Source of the DNA: Pieris napi | Lineage: Eukaryota; Arthropoda; Insecta; Lepidoptera; Pieridae | Length of the DNA: 64,000 nt | Assembly: GCF_905475465.1 (NCBI RefSeq) | Contig: NC_062243.1 | Coordinates: 12,114,267-12,178,266, forward strand | Direction: 5' to 3' | Shown: positions 47,255 through 58,660 of the stretch, one piece after another | Numbering within the stretch: position 1 is the stretch's first letter | Layout: every line of letters starts with the position of its first letter | The notes under the pieces: generated by a model | Databases searched by the model: none | What the model was told of the DNA's origin: nothing | The model's input: the letters and a program-made list of their open reading frames with translations, nothing else | Position numbers and translations under genes: made by a program

Positions 47255-47640
47255 TAGACATAGACATATCATTTATTACAAACAAAAACACACACACATA
47301 AACACACAAAATAACAATAATCAACGATTTTTTTTAACTAATATGAAAAAAAAATCCCTTTTCCCATTCGGTTCGTTTCAAGTGCGTGTGTGCTGTGGCT
47401 GTAATTGGCCCTGGCTCAGCATTATGCTGAGGAGTAGAATGTTCCACAGCGCTGGTCATTCTGCCAGAGACCACAACAGCTAGTTTGCGCCTCAGTCGCA
47501 AAAAAAGAAAGAAATGGAATTAAAAAAAAAAAAAATAGTAAAAGTTAGCAGTTTAAGTAATGAAGTCTTATGTAAAGGTGTGTAGTAAATAAAATAAATT
47601 TAAAAGTTAACAATATAATTTTTTTTTTTAATTATATGTC
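47255..47640 (-). repeat. Interspersed repeat R, copy 2
   Basis: Inverse of 801-1200 with good conservation across the core (CAGCATTATGCTGAG; CACAGCGCTGGTCATTCTGC; TTTGCGCCTCAGTCGCA), including matching flanks on both sides. The A-run near 47520 is variable between copies. Confidence 0.65.
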
Positions 47641-48390
47641 ATATTTTAGATGTCAATGGAATAAGTTCACTTTACTAAATAGTTTGTTAAATACTTCTTT
47701 GCAATGATGCTCGTAAGATTTTACGGTAACAGTTATATTATGAATATAAATCAATATAGTCTCAGCCTGTATTTAGTGGTAATCGGAAATACACTTTCAG
47801 CCTATGACTAGACGTTACTCCATTGACTTTCGCATACATCTGCAGCACAGGCGAAATGCGCAGTCAAGTGCAAAAGCTTAATTAAATTCCGATGCGTATT
47901 TCGCCGAATCACGTTCGACTTTAACGCATTTAATTCGCCATGATCATAAATTCATATTGCCACCTAACACGTTCGAGGCTCTCTGGCTGAATTCGAAAAT
48001 ACTAGGTACCAGGGCGCCATGAAAATAAAATGCTTTTCAATGCAGCCATTGAAGTATGTTACCGTGCAGCTGCATAAATTTGCTGTACGCTATTTGAATT
48101 ATTGTATAAGTTGTAAACACGTCTCAGACCAGGGACGCAGACGCTTTATTTTTTCATCGACTCCTTTGAAAAATGACGCTCGCTGGAAAAAGGAAGTTAT
48201 GTAGTGGAAAATTCTGTATAAGATTTTTATTGTTTGATAAATATTTGTAAATTATTACTGAATTTATTGAAATTAACTCATCGTTATTACCCAAAGATAT
48301 TCAATGGAAAGCTGATCGCTTACTTTTCAACAAATTTAAAATAAAATGATACATAAAAATATCTTATTATTTGATGGTATATATATTATT
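47641..48390. other. Intronic stretch with no recognised gene
   Basis: The part 47800-48190 is less AT-rich and repeat-free. It contains homeodomain-type AATTAA/TTAATT words but no coding signal; a possible site for regulatory DNA, unproven. Confidence 0.4.
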
Positions 48391-48782
48391 GAAGTGAAAC
48401 TTCTTTAGGCGCATGAGGGTAAGTTTTTTACGGAACGTCACGAAGATGTGCAGCGTTTTTTGTCGAAGAAAAGGGAGAGAACGATTGAGATCGATTGAGA
48501 AAGAGTGAGAAGGGTGAATTACCGTATAGAAATTCTATTTTTTAATTAAAATTTCGTAAAGAGAATTGTATATAAAAATGCCACGTGTTTTTATTATCGA
48601 AGAAACAAATTTAAAAAAATAAATTCATAATTTTTCATATTTTAATATTCCTAACATATCTTTCTTTAAGTCTCAGAAATCTAAAGTTTTAGATTTGTTA
48701 AATATGAACATGACTTAAAAATTAGTTTACCAAAGAAGTATCACTTCTGACATGTGTACTTTGTACGCACGTACTTTTTTTA
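48391..48782 (+). mobile_element. Repeat P copy 1: ~390-bp element with palindromic ends
   Basis: Starts GAAGTGAAACTTCTTTAGGC and ends CCAAAGAAGTATCACTTC plus TGACATGTGTACTTTGTACG. The starting and final palindromes are inverse to each other. The inverse copy at 63043-63432 matches along the whole length (for example ACGAAGATGTGCAGCGTTTT and its complement), and a more diverged copy lies at 50856-51225. There is no coding capacity. Probably a non-autonomous DNA transposon; superfamily not assigned. Confidence 0.7.
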
Positions 48783-49572
48783 AGTTACTTTCAAATATAA
48801 TAAACGAAATAAGAAAAAAAACAGATTACTGATTTCCAAGTTTATAGTGGGAGCTCTGAGATCGAATGATTCACTTTTGGGAATAACAGTTTGAAAAATC
48901 GAACTCAGTCTGAATATATCAGTCGGTATTTCATTTAAACAATTCCATTACGAAGCTTCCCTTACAAAAGTGATAATAAAAGGCTACAGTAGCAAACATG
49001 TGGCCCGCTATATAATGTTTTTGCGCTGGATTACCCGCTTAAACAATACGAGCGAAACGCCAAATAAAGGGAAGCACTAACCGACGCCTGCGTTATTCTT
49101 CCAAAATTAACTCATAACGCCAAGAGTTGTTGATTTTTTTTCGACCGTAATCTGCTTTAACGGGCACGAGGCCAGTTTGTAAATCGGCCGCACGCGAGCG
49201 CCGCGAAATGTGAATCTTTAAATGTTGAGCATACATTTTTAATGTCGTTTTAATGCCACGCCTCGGCCGATTGTGGCAATTAACGTTATAACGAGTTCAT
49301 TAATAATGGACGATTCAAAGACCGTTTTAAAATAAGCTTTTACAGAGGAACTTTCAGTATTTTTTTAACCCTCCACGTTAGCATGTTTTAGAATTAACGT
49401 TTAGCTTCTAATAACACTCGAACCATAACAACAGTATGTTATCAATGTCTCAATCATACATAGTACAAAAGCATCGTATAGTTAATAATCTAGAAATAGT
49501 TTTATTGACAAAAATGAACAATAAAAACAAAAACTAACCTTAAAATATAATAAAAAAAATATATTATTAAAA
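48783..49572. other. Intronic stretch with no recognised gene
   Basis: AT-rich with a less biased part at 49000-49330. No recognised element. Confidence 0.4.
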
Positions 49573-49850
49573 TGAGCACTATTAGGCAAGGTTCCGAAGA
49601 TACTAGCACCGTTCCCCCTTTGAATAGCTAGACTAATTCTTTGTCCGAGGTAGCTGCCAGCTCTTCGATCTCCTGTGATGTCGACTAACCTTTTTTATAT
49701 CTCCTTAAAAAGCCTTATAGCGCTAGGACCCCACGGACCAAAGGTCTCGACACCGAATGTGACAAAATCATATTCGGAGCCTAGACCCCTGTATTTGCAG
49801 GCTTTAGCTTTTTCAGCCGCACCAGCTCTGTTGTTGGTAATTACATATTT
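49573..49850 (-). pseudogene. LINE-type ORF C-terminal relic (VETFGPWGP motif)
   Basis: The - strand translates as NRAGAAEKAKACKYRGL, GSEYDFVTFGVETFGPWGP, then IRLFKEI, a TAA stop at 49697-49695, then KRLVDITGDRRAGSYLGQ and RISLAIQRGNGASIFGTLP. The pattern (FxxFGVETxGPWG, then TGDxRAGSYxxQRISxAxQRGNAxSIxGT) is one I recognise from the extreme C-terminus of retrotransposon proteins widespread in insects. A single nonsense codon but no frameshift makes this a fairly recent fragment. Confidence 0.7.
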
Positions 49851-50855
49851 TTATAAGACTTTGAAATCGTCTATAGTCAATTTTTGAAATGTTATTTTTA
49901 TAATAAAATATAGAATATAATCCGTTAGAAATATTTCAGAATCTTTAGCTATTTAAAACTTATCCCAGTGCTCGTATAGGTAAGAAAAGCAATATATTTG
50001 AAAATGGTTATAATATTTTGTATAATGTAATAGAAAAAACGTGGGTACCAAATAAAATCCGTAATAATAAGTTGAAATGTATACCTTCGCCCCACCTGAC
50101 GAGATTGGGGAACAGGAATGCTTAATAAAGAATCCTTTACTGCACGGACTCCCACAATAATACCGCAGACTCAGCAAAGACGCCTCTCTATTCCAATATT
50201 ATACATGTAACATATTTTTCTGACGATCCACATTCAAGTGTATCTAAAGAGCTAGACTTATTATTTCGTATCAACAAACAACCTTGACCCGTCATCTTGA
50301 CCCGTCACCATAGAGCTTTTCGTTCGTGATTTTCCCGCTTTATCTATCTCACATTTAAATCCCCTATTATTCTGTCTTCGCCTTAAGATATATCAGTTCG
50401 TCTGACAGGCATATTGTATGCAGGAAAGTTTCGGCTGCTCTGTCAGACGAAACTTGCTTCGGACATCAAAACCAGTAGATTTAGTTACACAATAGAATAA
50501 AGTAGCATCGGAAGCTTGTTGGAGTTAATAAATAATACAGAGCGACATGCGCAGAGTGCAGAGATCGCCCAAGTCTGTTTTGACTGCAAATATCTGCGTT
50601 GGATGCCTATCTAGAAGTTTTAGAACGTAGATATAAACTTTCCAGAGCTACCGTCCATTTTCTTGCTATTAGTAACATAATCTAGAAAACATATTTTTCA
50701 TATAGTATTTCTTTTAGACGCTGATTTTATTATAGGTCGATAAAACACAAAACGCCTACAATAGAATCCCTTTCTTTGGCTTTATTAGCTTTGATCTTAT
50801 TGGATGACGACAATTGTATATTAATTATATAAACAATCCTTTTTCGAAGCTTTTT
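49851..50855. other. Intronic stretch with no recognised gene
   Basis: Includes an inverted pair near 50392-50455 (TCAGTTCGTCTGACAGGC / GCTCTGTCAGACGAAACT). No coding signal. Confidence 0.4.
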
Positions 50856-51225
50856 GAAGTTATACTTCTTTAGGCGCGTTATGAAAAATTGATGAGAGTG
50901 AAATTTTACGATGCGCGCGCACCGTGACACAAAATTAACAGAACCACGCCCACATAGGATGCTACGGCATTGGACATTATTTAAAAACAACATTCGAATA
51001 ATAATAGAATTTATGTTACACTTAATGTAAGAGAATAATAATAAATATTTATTTATTTAATTTTTCAAATGTAAACTGAACTTTATTGACTATAATGACT
51101 CCTTTTCCAGTCTTTGATTATTAAATTGTAATTAATTATTTGCATGCAATCATAAACTATTTTAAATAATGCCAAAGAAGTATAACATCTTACGCGCGTA
51201 CATAAGTACACGCACCCTTTTTTTG
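50856..51225 (+). mobile_element. Repeat P copy 2, diverged
   Basis: Starts GAAGTTATACTTCTTTAGGC and ends GCCAAAGAAGTATAAC followed by CGCGTACATAAGTACACGC. Same ends and size as 48391-48782 but a largely different centre, as expected for members of an old non-autonomous family. Confidence 0.6.
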
Positions 51226-51314
51226 CTTTTGCAGTTTGAGAAAAAAATCTTAATAATCCAAATTATATATAAATTTTACATAAATCTCAAGTCGATGACT
51301 TAGGGGTCCAACAC

Positions 51315-51385
51315 TTGCCTTTAGTCCTATGTCCCCCAAGTGGGGGCAGAGGGCATCTCTCAAGTCAAGTCATTGGTCTAAGAGA
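51315..51385 (+). repeat. Fragment shared with 21040-21110
   Basis: TCCTATGTCCCCCAAGTGG followed by GGGGCAGAGGGCATCTCTCA. See the partner copy. Class unknown. Confidence 0.4.
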
Positions 51386-51624
51386 TATGTTAAATATTAA
51401 TATGAAACATCTAGCTGAAAACCATCTGTGTTTTATACAAATAGACCCGGACACAGAACAAGTAATGCGTAATCTTTGTCTCGCGAGACCACTGGACAAT
51501 CGTATCTAGCTTTTGTTCAATCAGAACTGTCTGACCAGCTTTAGATCTTTATTTAGATATTACAAACTAAATATCAAATGATACCCGGAGTTTCTACGCC
51601 TAAAATAGACTTTATAGTAAGATG

Positions 51625-51690
51625 GGTTTATAAAAGGCCGGCAACCCACTAAAATTCGTGTCCATAGGCTACGATAACTGCCCTTTTTGA
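51625..51690 (+). pseudogene. Short LINE relic (GRQRT family)
   Basis: AAAAGGCCGGCAACCCACTA then GTGTCCATAGGCTACGATAA, the same motif pair as at 39155-39195. Only the coding tip remains. Confidence 0.5.
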
Positions 51691-53223
51691 GCGTCCCAAA
51701 GGGTGTTTGCAAATCCAATTTAAAAAACAAATTACAATTCCTAAATTGAGAAAACGTCACTGTTTAGTCTAAATATATATAAGTTTGTTATTACTTTTTA
51801 TCGACTATTAGCGTTGCTATATTTATTCATATTCTCATTCATTATTTCATTACTTAGTTTTTGCAACATCTTTGCGAGAGGTTCATAAAAAATTGTAGCA
51901 ACCCCACCGCAACTAATGTAACTTATTACTCGTAAATAATGGTGAAAATGACTAAATTCGTTTTATAATACAGAAATAAGAAATCCTTGAAATATGCACG
52001 TTTAAAAGGATTCTCTCGAACACTACATTCTCAACGGTCCTGACGGATAAGTTTCATTTCCTTCCCGCCATTTGCCCTTTCGACGGTATTTAAGGGAAAG
52101 TAATATCTTACGGAGTGAAGGAAAAATACACGCCTGCATTAGTAGTAGGCTCGACAACGCGTCGGTTCCCACGCGGTCTCTTACCGAATAACATTTTTCT
52201 CACAGAATTAACCGGCGATAAAATTCTTGCGTCGTCGCATGAAAATGTGCGTCACCTGACTTGCATACTTATGCCCGTAATGACGTCTGTAGAGCCTCCG
52301 TTGAGGCTTCATTACAGCCTTTCCCTGTGCAAAATCCTCCTTTATAAACAATCTGTGTCGAGTGTTTTCCAATCTCGAGGCTTGTTTGCATATTTCTTTA
52401 TTGAATGACTAAAAGCTATAGCAATTAAAACAATGCTACGGGCTACGATTTTGTCGGAATGTAAATTAATAAAATTAACATGAATATTCAAGATTTTTAA
52501 CACTTTACAGATTGTTATTTTAATTATGCTATACTAATATTTATTATTTAAACATCTTTATAAGACTTTTATACTGTACTAGCTGGCCTGGCGATTCTTT
52601 ATTTTTTTTAAATACTTATTCTGCTATTCGGGACACCGGTCTAGCTAGTAAGATAAAAAAAAGAAAGTTGATAGGACAACAAATACATTATGTCAAAAAA
52701 TAAAAATTTACCTTCCCGGAATAGGTAAATATTATTCTTGACAATAGTACTAAATACACGAGTCTAGAGCCACGCGTTGAACGTCAAATATTTTAGAGGA
52801 AATATAGCAATAGCTCGCCCCTAAGCTTGAGCCAAGTCAAGTGGCACCTGCAGCCAAATTCGTTCCAATTAGGAGGCAGACTACGCGTCGCAGACTGAAC
52901 AGTAAATGATGCGGTTCCTACTTAGAGGGCGGGCGACACTTATGACGTATGCACGCTCAGCGTTTTATAACTATAATTTAATTTCACACGAAAATATTAG
53001 ATATTAGATTTTAATGTATACAGTTGGGTTTTATGAAAAGTGATTTATTGGCTTCTAGCGTTTTCTGCCAAGTGACAGGTGTCTTGAGATCGTCAGTCAT
53101 TAAAACCAAGCTTTCTTAAGGTTTCTGAGCTTAATACAAACACGGAGATCGGTATAATTATAGTATAAATTAAATTTCAAAAGCACGTTAAAAATTACCT
53201 TTTTGCCTACCTTGCTTGCCTAG
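51691..53223. other. Intronic stretch with no recognised gene
   Basis: The 97-codon + frame 52115-52408 has no recognisable domain. The string ACTAGCTGGCCTGGCGATTC at 52578 resembles the end of a dispersed lepidopteran repeat but is too short to call. Confidence 0.4.
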
Positions 53224-55008
53224 ATAAAGGCTACTTGGAAAATTATAAACGAGGAGACTGGAAGAACCTCCAGAAAGGATACTGAATTTAAAGTGAACAT
53301 AAACGGCAAAGTAATTAGTTCCGACCTCGAAGTAGCCTCTGCATTTGAAGAGTTTTTTACTAACATTCCTTTAAATACAACCAGCGTTTTAAATTCTTCA
53401 CCATCAGCCGCCCTTTTATTATTGAAAAAGAATGTTCCTGTATGCAATCATAAGTTTGTATTTAGCCGCATTAGCTGCGATGACATTATAAAAACATTTA
53501 AACAGCTAAAAATAAAAAAAACTAAAGATCTTTGGGGTGTATCTGTTTTCATTTTACAATCAGTAATCAATACTATCAGTTCAGAGTTGGCTATAATATT
53601 TAATGAATGTATAGATTGTGGAGTCTTTCCAGACCAGATGAAGATAAGTAAAATCATACCGTTATTCAAAACGGGCAGCACTTCAGACCCCACAAATTTT
53701 AGACCCATATCTGTGCTGCCGGCTTTAAGTAAAATCTTTGAAAAAATCATTCTTGAACAATTACTGATACATTTTAATAATAATAAAATTATGCATAGCC
53801 AGCAGTATGGTTTTACAAGAGGTCGCTCCACAGCAGATGCTGGCATTCAATTAATTTCCGAGATTTTAAATGCTTGGGAAAATTCTCATGATGCCATTGG
53901 AGTTTTTTGCGACTTATCAAAGGCTTTTGACTGTGTCCATCACGAAATCCTAATCAAGAAACTTCAACACTATGGCATTGGCGAAAAAGCGCTAAATCTT
54001 GTGGAATCATACCTGAGCGATAGAATTCAAAAGGTAAATGTAAATGGAGCTATATCACAGGGATCCTCTGTTACTATGGGAGTACCGCAAGGCTCCATAC
54101 TTGGTCCCTTCTTATTCCTCGTCTATATAAATGACCTGCCATTTCTTGTAAAGGAGCTTCACGAGATAGTACTGTTTGCTGATGACACTTCGCTTTTATT
54201 TAAAGTGAAACGACAAAATCCATCACTTGATAACGTAAACAGTGCCATCTCCAGTGTAGTTCACTGGTTTAATACAAATAATCTTAAGTTAAACGAAAAG
54301 AAGACAAAATGTGTTAAATTTGTAACTACAAATGTAAAAAGTAGTCATTCTCAAATAATAATTAAAGACGAGGAAATAGACTTTGTTGATAATGCGGTGT
54401 TCTTGGGAATTACTTTAGATAGTAAACTCCAGTGGGGCCGACACATAGAAGGTCTTTCGAATAGGCTAAGTTCCGCAGCGTTCGCAGTAAAAAAGATACG
54501 CGATCTTACGGATGAGAACACAGCAAAGCTTGTTTATTTCAGCTATTTTCATAGCATTATGTCATATGGTGTTATTTTGTGGGGTAATGCAGCTGACATT
54601 AAATCGATATTTGTAGTGCAAAAGCGGGCTATAAGAGCGATCTGTGGGTTGTCCCCACGGGAGTCGGTCCGAAGCAAATTTAAGGAATTACATATTTTGA
54701 CTCTGGCAAGTCAATACATTTATGAGAATATTTTGTATGTGCGGAAAAATATAGATATCTTTAAAAAGAATAGTAGCTTCCATAATTATAGTACTCGTAA
54801 TAAAGACAAAATTAGCGCACCAACCAGAAGGCTGCATAAAACGAGTAATTCTTTCCAAGGCAATTGTATACGTTTTTTCAACAAAATCCCTAGTGAGATA
54901 CAAGCGTTGTCAATAAATAAATTTAAATCGTACATTAAAGTAAAACTGCTTGCTAAGGCTTATTATAATATAAATGAATATTTAAACGATCCTAGTGCTT
55001 GGATATGA
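53224..55008 (+). CDS. Non-LTR retrotransposon ORF2: reverse transcriptase part, open but N-truncated
   Basis: The frame is open from 53224 (KATWKIINEETGR, the segment linking endonuclease and RT) to TGA at 55006-55008. There is no genuine start: position 53293 is GTG, so no protein is expected from its own initiation. Counting residues from 53293: NFRPISVLPALSKIFEKI (135-152), QYGFTRGRSTADA (171-183), FCDLSKAFDCVHHEIL with the first catalytic Asp at 207, GVPQGSILGP (263-272) and FADDTSLLF with the catalytic pair at 297-298. Thumb and C-terminal tail follow, ending in AYYNINEYLNDPSAW. All RT motifs are intact and no frameshift is seen, so the insertion is young. It encodes RNA-directed DNA polymerase used for target-primed retrotransposition. 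Clade call by resemblance only. Confidence 0.9.
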   Translation: MKATWKIINEETGRTSRKDTEFKVNINGKVISSDLEVASAFEEFFTNIPLNTTSVLNSSPSAALLLLKKNVPVCNHKFVFSRISCDDIIKTFKQLKIKKTKDLWGVSVFILQSVINTISSELAIIFNECIDCGVFPDQMKISKIIPLFKTGSTSDPTNFRPISVLPALSKIFEKIILEQLLIHFNNNKIMHSQQYGFTRGRSTADAGIQLISEILNAWENSHDAIGVFCDLSKAFDCVHHEILIKKLQHYGIGEKALNLVESYLSDRIQKVNVNGAISQGSSVTMGVPQGSILGPFLFLVYINDLPFLVKELHEIVLFADDTSLLFKVKRQNPSLDNVNSAISSVVHWFNTNNLKLNEKKTKCVKFVTTNVKSSHSQIIIKDEEIDFVDNAVFLGITLDSKLQWGRHIEGLSNRLSSAAFAVKKIRDLTDENTAKLVYFSYFHSIMSYGVILWGNAADIKSIFVVQKRAIRAICGLSPRESVRSKFKELHILTLASQYIYENILYVRKNIDIFKKNSSFHNYSTRNKDKISAPTRRLHKTSNSFQGNCIRFFNKIPSEIQALSINKFKSYIKVKLLAKAYYNINEYLNDPSAWI

Positions 55009-55746
55009 GTTGCTCCAGTATATATTATAGGTAACACGACTGAATCTCTCGGCTGCATTTCCAGACTCTGGGGCGATCGTCAACATCCACGACTGTTTTA
55101 ATGTAAAGTGGGAACAAACCGTGATCCATGTGGTATCCAATTATTTCAGTATTATTATTATTTTCTTATGTAGCCAAGTCCACATTTCAAGGATCGTCAT
55201 GCTCGCTTAAATGTCATTGCTTGTGGCGGCGTCCATGCGTCGGGTTGTCTCTCTCCCTAAAATATGGCGAGGGGGCCGATGGCTGGCCATGCGTCATACT
55301 CGTGAACGGGTGCTACTTGTGGTGACTGGTCGTACTTGAATTCGTGTATGCGGTGATGTTAATTATTTCGACTATGTGTTTGCGTGTTGTTCCCACGAGA
55401 ATGTAAGTGCGTGCTCCTATTTCACCATGCCTCCTGCTGATACCGGAAAGGTCTTTGTTTTTATTTATGCTATTATTATTAATTACTTAAAATGTCATGT
55501 GGAACATGGTGTAATGGTTGCAGCTCCTTACAAACGTTGTGTAAAAAAAAAAAAAAAAAAACATGGCGATTAAAAAGAGTGGCGGAGAGTTTATTGCCAG
55601 TTCTTCTCTTCCGTTCTACGCCCTTGATTTGAGAACTGGCAGTAAATGTAAAATTAGAAGCAATAATATTTATTTTTTTAATGACGAATCACAAGTGTAC
55701 ATTGTGTTACCTACGTGAATAAATGATTTTTGAATTTGAATTTGAG
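53224..55746 (+). mobile_element. 5'-truncated non-LTR retrotransposon (Jockey/Daphne-like)
   Basis: The element starts abruptly within ORF2, where TAG (53221-53223) interrupts the upstream reading. It carries the reverse transcriptase domain to 55008, then a 738-bp 3' UTR ending in GAATTTGAATTTGAG. The endonuclease and ORF1 are missing, as expected for target-primed insertion with incomplete cDNA. An 18-A run lies inside the 3' UTR (about 55543-55560). The 3' UTR also exists alone, inverted, at 45822-46139. No clear target duplication was found. It lies in the sense orientation within the Rbp6 intron. Confidence 0.88.
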
Positions 55747-55969
55747 GTAAAATGTGACATGAGTGATAGCTTTAGTGGAATTCTCAACCCTTTGGTCGCA
55801 CCCTGGCTCTACAATTATTATTTGTGAAGGAAAATGTAGCATTGGGCGTGTCTAAGAAATTCAACTGTCATTCGGCAACAGTAGCGTGTAATATATTCTT
55901 GAATGCAGGGCTCTATATCCTAATACAGGGAAGGCTGTTAATGCATACAATAAACCTATATCGATCGTG

Positions 55970-56332
55970 GTTTGAGTATATATATGGACACTCACACTGC
56001 CAGAAGGGTGGCAAGTGCGTTGACGGCCTTTCAAGATTTGGTACGCTCTTTTCTTGAAGGACCCTAAGTCGAATTGGTTCGGAAATACTTCAGTGAGCAG
56101 CTGGATCCACATAGTGGTGGAGCGCGGCAAAAACTGCTTTAGAAAACGCTCAGTTGTGGAACGACGGACGTCGAAGTGATACGGATGGTATTTTGTATTT
56201 AGTGTTGACCGAACAACTCCTCTGAACACTCTCCATGGTAAATGCGGTAGAAGATGCAGAGATACCCCACATCTCTACGCAACGCCAAGGGATCAAGCCG
56301 CACGGAAATATTATATGAATGTTGCATCTATC
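55970..56332 (-). pseudogene. LINE ORF2 C-terminal relic, longest GRQRT-family copy
   Basis: The - strand gives YHPYHFDVRRSTTERF, LKQFLPRSTTMW, then EVFPNQFDLGSFKKRAYQ and ILKGRQRT. In a second frame upstream it gives SSTAFTMESVQRSCSVN, which after one shift corresponds to the (S)LxxFYRxxxGxxSEELF segment usual before it. This is the C-terminus after the thumb of a CR1/Jockey-group ORF2. The copy explains the short GCCGGCAACGCACT motifs elsewhere in the window as coding remnants of a single LINE group. Frameshifts make it inactive. Confidence 0.72.
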
Positions 56333-57637
56333 CACTCGATAAACCGTTGTTCGAGCGAGTTCACACCACTAGACTTTCTTGTCTTTGCCACCCTCGCGAC
56401 GGTTGTTAATTATCGAGATTTTACAACACGCTTGCTGATTGAAATTGCATGTTCTGAATGCTAGTTTCATTAAGCTTTACTCATAGTTTCAATACTGCGA
56501 ATGCAATTAATTTTAATTGCTTCTAATACGTTCGCGTAGTTCCCATGATCGCGTACCATCATTACAATGTCAAACAATAACTGTTAACGCGAATGCCTTG
56601 CGGTTGTGATTAAAACAATATTGATATTAATTACGTAACCCTTCCTTTCCAACATCCGATTTTCGTCAAACAAAGCCTAAATGCGTGTATTTTGTAATAC
56701 GTTATTTTAAAATGTAATTACTAATATTATAAAGACGAGGGATGCTTTTTTTCTATGCTTGTAACGAAACTCAAGATTACTAGACCAGTTTCAGTTATCA
56801 TCATTAATGAATTTTTCATTATCCATAGTAAAGGGTTAAAATTTATTTACTTCCAAAGAAACTTTAAAATCAATGTCTAGCCGCTTGAAGTCTGGCAGGC
56901 CAGTTTATAAACTACCCGTTTGTAATAACGAAAACAAAAGTATTTATGCATCTATATACATTTGCGTACACGCAAAATCAACATTTATTTATAACAATGA
57001 CAAACGTATACCATACAATTTTCCATAGAACATTCAGTGTGGAACATTCAGCCACTAAAAAACATTATTTTATCTGTAGGTACACATTGTTAATTCAGAT
57101 ATAAACAGTTAATTTTTCGTTTTAAGAATTTATCTTCAAAAAAAGCATTATTTATCTTCAAATGAAGCGAAATATTGGTAAGTTGAATCAAAAGTTCTTT
57201 CCATATGCTTTCTGTTTTGCAATTTTCTTAGTGTATTTAGTTTGTTTCTCGTGTCATTATTAAATTTGTGTTCAATGTATTATATAAATTCAGTCTAATA
57301 CACTTACGAGTTCGATATTGTATTGATATCAAATGCATTTAAAGTGGAATCGAATAGCAAGATGCACGATCGCCGGACAAGATCATTGAAAGCATTTGCA
57401 CGGTGTACGGTAAGGTGCTAGTGAATCGACACTGGAGCTCAAATACTAATCCTATACATGCAATATGCATTGCAGTGTTATGTCCCTATTTAGATATTTA
57501 CTAGATAGACCTGGATCGGATAATATAAACCTTTTTGTAAATGAAGAGTAGTAGGGTAAGATTCAGAAATGAGAAGCTAGGTCTGACGCCAAAAATGACA
57601 TATGGGACTGCTAAGTCTGGTTTCTGAATTTCACTCT
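56333..57637. other. Intronic stretch with no recognised gene
   Basis: No coding or repeat recognised in this AT-rich part. Confidence 0.45.
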
Positions 57638-57830
57638 TAGCCTAGTAGGCGACTCTCAAACCTGTCGGGCGTTCGATTCCAGTGCATCATTTGATGTTTC
57701 TTTCACTGCACAATTAACACTTGCTTCTACGGTGAAGGTAAAATGAACCCGGCATTCTCCTAGATCCAGAGATATGTGTCAGGCATTGAAGATATTGAAC
57801 CAAAAGAAAGTAATTAATGAAAGATGCAAC
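57638..57830 (+). mobile_element. tRNA-derived SINE, degenerate
   Basis: AGCCTAGTAGGCGACTCTCA, then CGTTCGATTCCAG (box B-like), TTAACACTTGCTTCTACGGT and ATGTGTCAGGCATTGAAG are in family order, but substitutions are frequent. An old copy. Confidence 0.6.
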
Positions 57831-58429
57831 CAAGACAAAACCTATATAGGGTTATAAGCTCACTTGAATATTTTAGCTAGGCGTAGCATTTTACTACCTT
57901 GCCATAATTAGTCATAGTTCCACTATATATGGTGATAAAGATATTTATATAGATTATTTTGGCTTCTCTTGTTGATTTTATATGACCTTATATCATCAAC
58001 AGGAAGCATTAGTCGGAGGTCTAAGTACACATATACAAGTAACTTTATTTTCAACTATTATATAAATAAATTGTGCAACCGTTTATAATCATATGTAATT
58101 AATCTGTAAGCATATGAAATATTAAACCAGTTAACAAAATTTAAACAAGGGATTAGCCTTGCTAATGAAACTGTTTTTGGTCACACAAATCGAAGGAAGT
58201 ATTCATTATATAAGGGTTAATAAAGCCTGTTTATTTCAAATCATTACAAATATACAGTTTTTATTTGTTATATAATTATTTCTTGTTATCCTTATATCCT
58301 AATTTCTTTCAGTACTATTGATCGGAACACTTTTACGGGTAAAGGCCTCCTCCAGCTTTTTACATATATCTATGGCTTTATCTCTATCTAAGGCTTTATT
58401 TTCTCCATTCGCTTTCTGGTAAAGCTTCT
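57831..58429. other. Intronic stretch with no recognised gene
   Basis: AT-rich with no coding signal. Confidence 0.4.
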
Positions 58430-58660
58430 ATATAGAAGATTACACTTCTTCTGGATAGAAGACATCTTCTATCCATGTATTTTTAGGACGCCCTCATCTC
58501 CTTCTTCCCCTAGGTCCTTTCAATATAGTTGTATTTAAAGTCATTTTATCAGTATACCTTTCTTCATGGCTCGCCCATAGCCACTTGAGCTTTAGGGCTT
58601 TTTACTTTATGTATTCCTCTTATTTTAAGTACGCTTCTTTCCATTACTTTCTGGCAAGCT
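58430..58660 (-). pseudogene. LINE reverse transcriptase C-terminal relic (RTE-like)
   Basis: The - strand gives KVMERSVLKIRGIHKVK, then after a frame change KLKWLWASHEERYTDKM, ILKGPRGRRR, a stop, and GRPKNTWIEDVFYPEEV. The layout MERSxLGIxxxD ... LKWxWAGHxxRxxD ... GxRxxGRPxxxWxDD is characteristic of the post-RT tail of several LINE clades. Nonsense and frameshift mutations show long decay. It is a different group from 20140-20395, judged by wording. Confidence 0.65.

Noticed and set aside
53293..55008. Reverse transcriptase frame as a host gene
   Set aside because: It has no ATG at the proposed start (GTG), begins at a 5' truncation, ends in a LINE 3' UTR, and the 3' UTR exists as another copy at 45822-46139.
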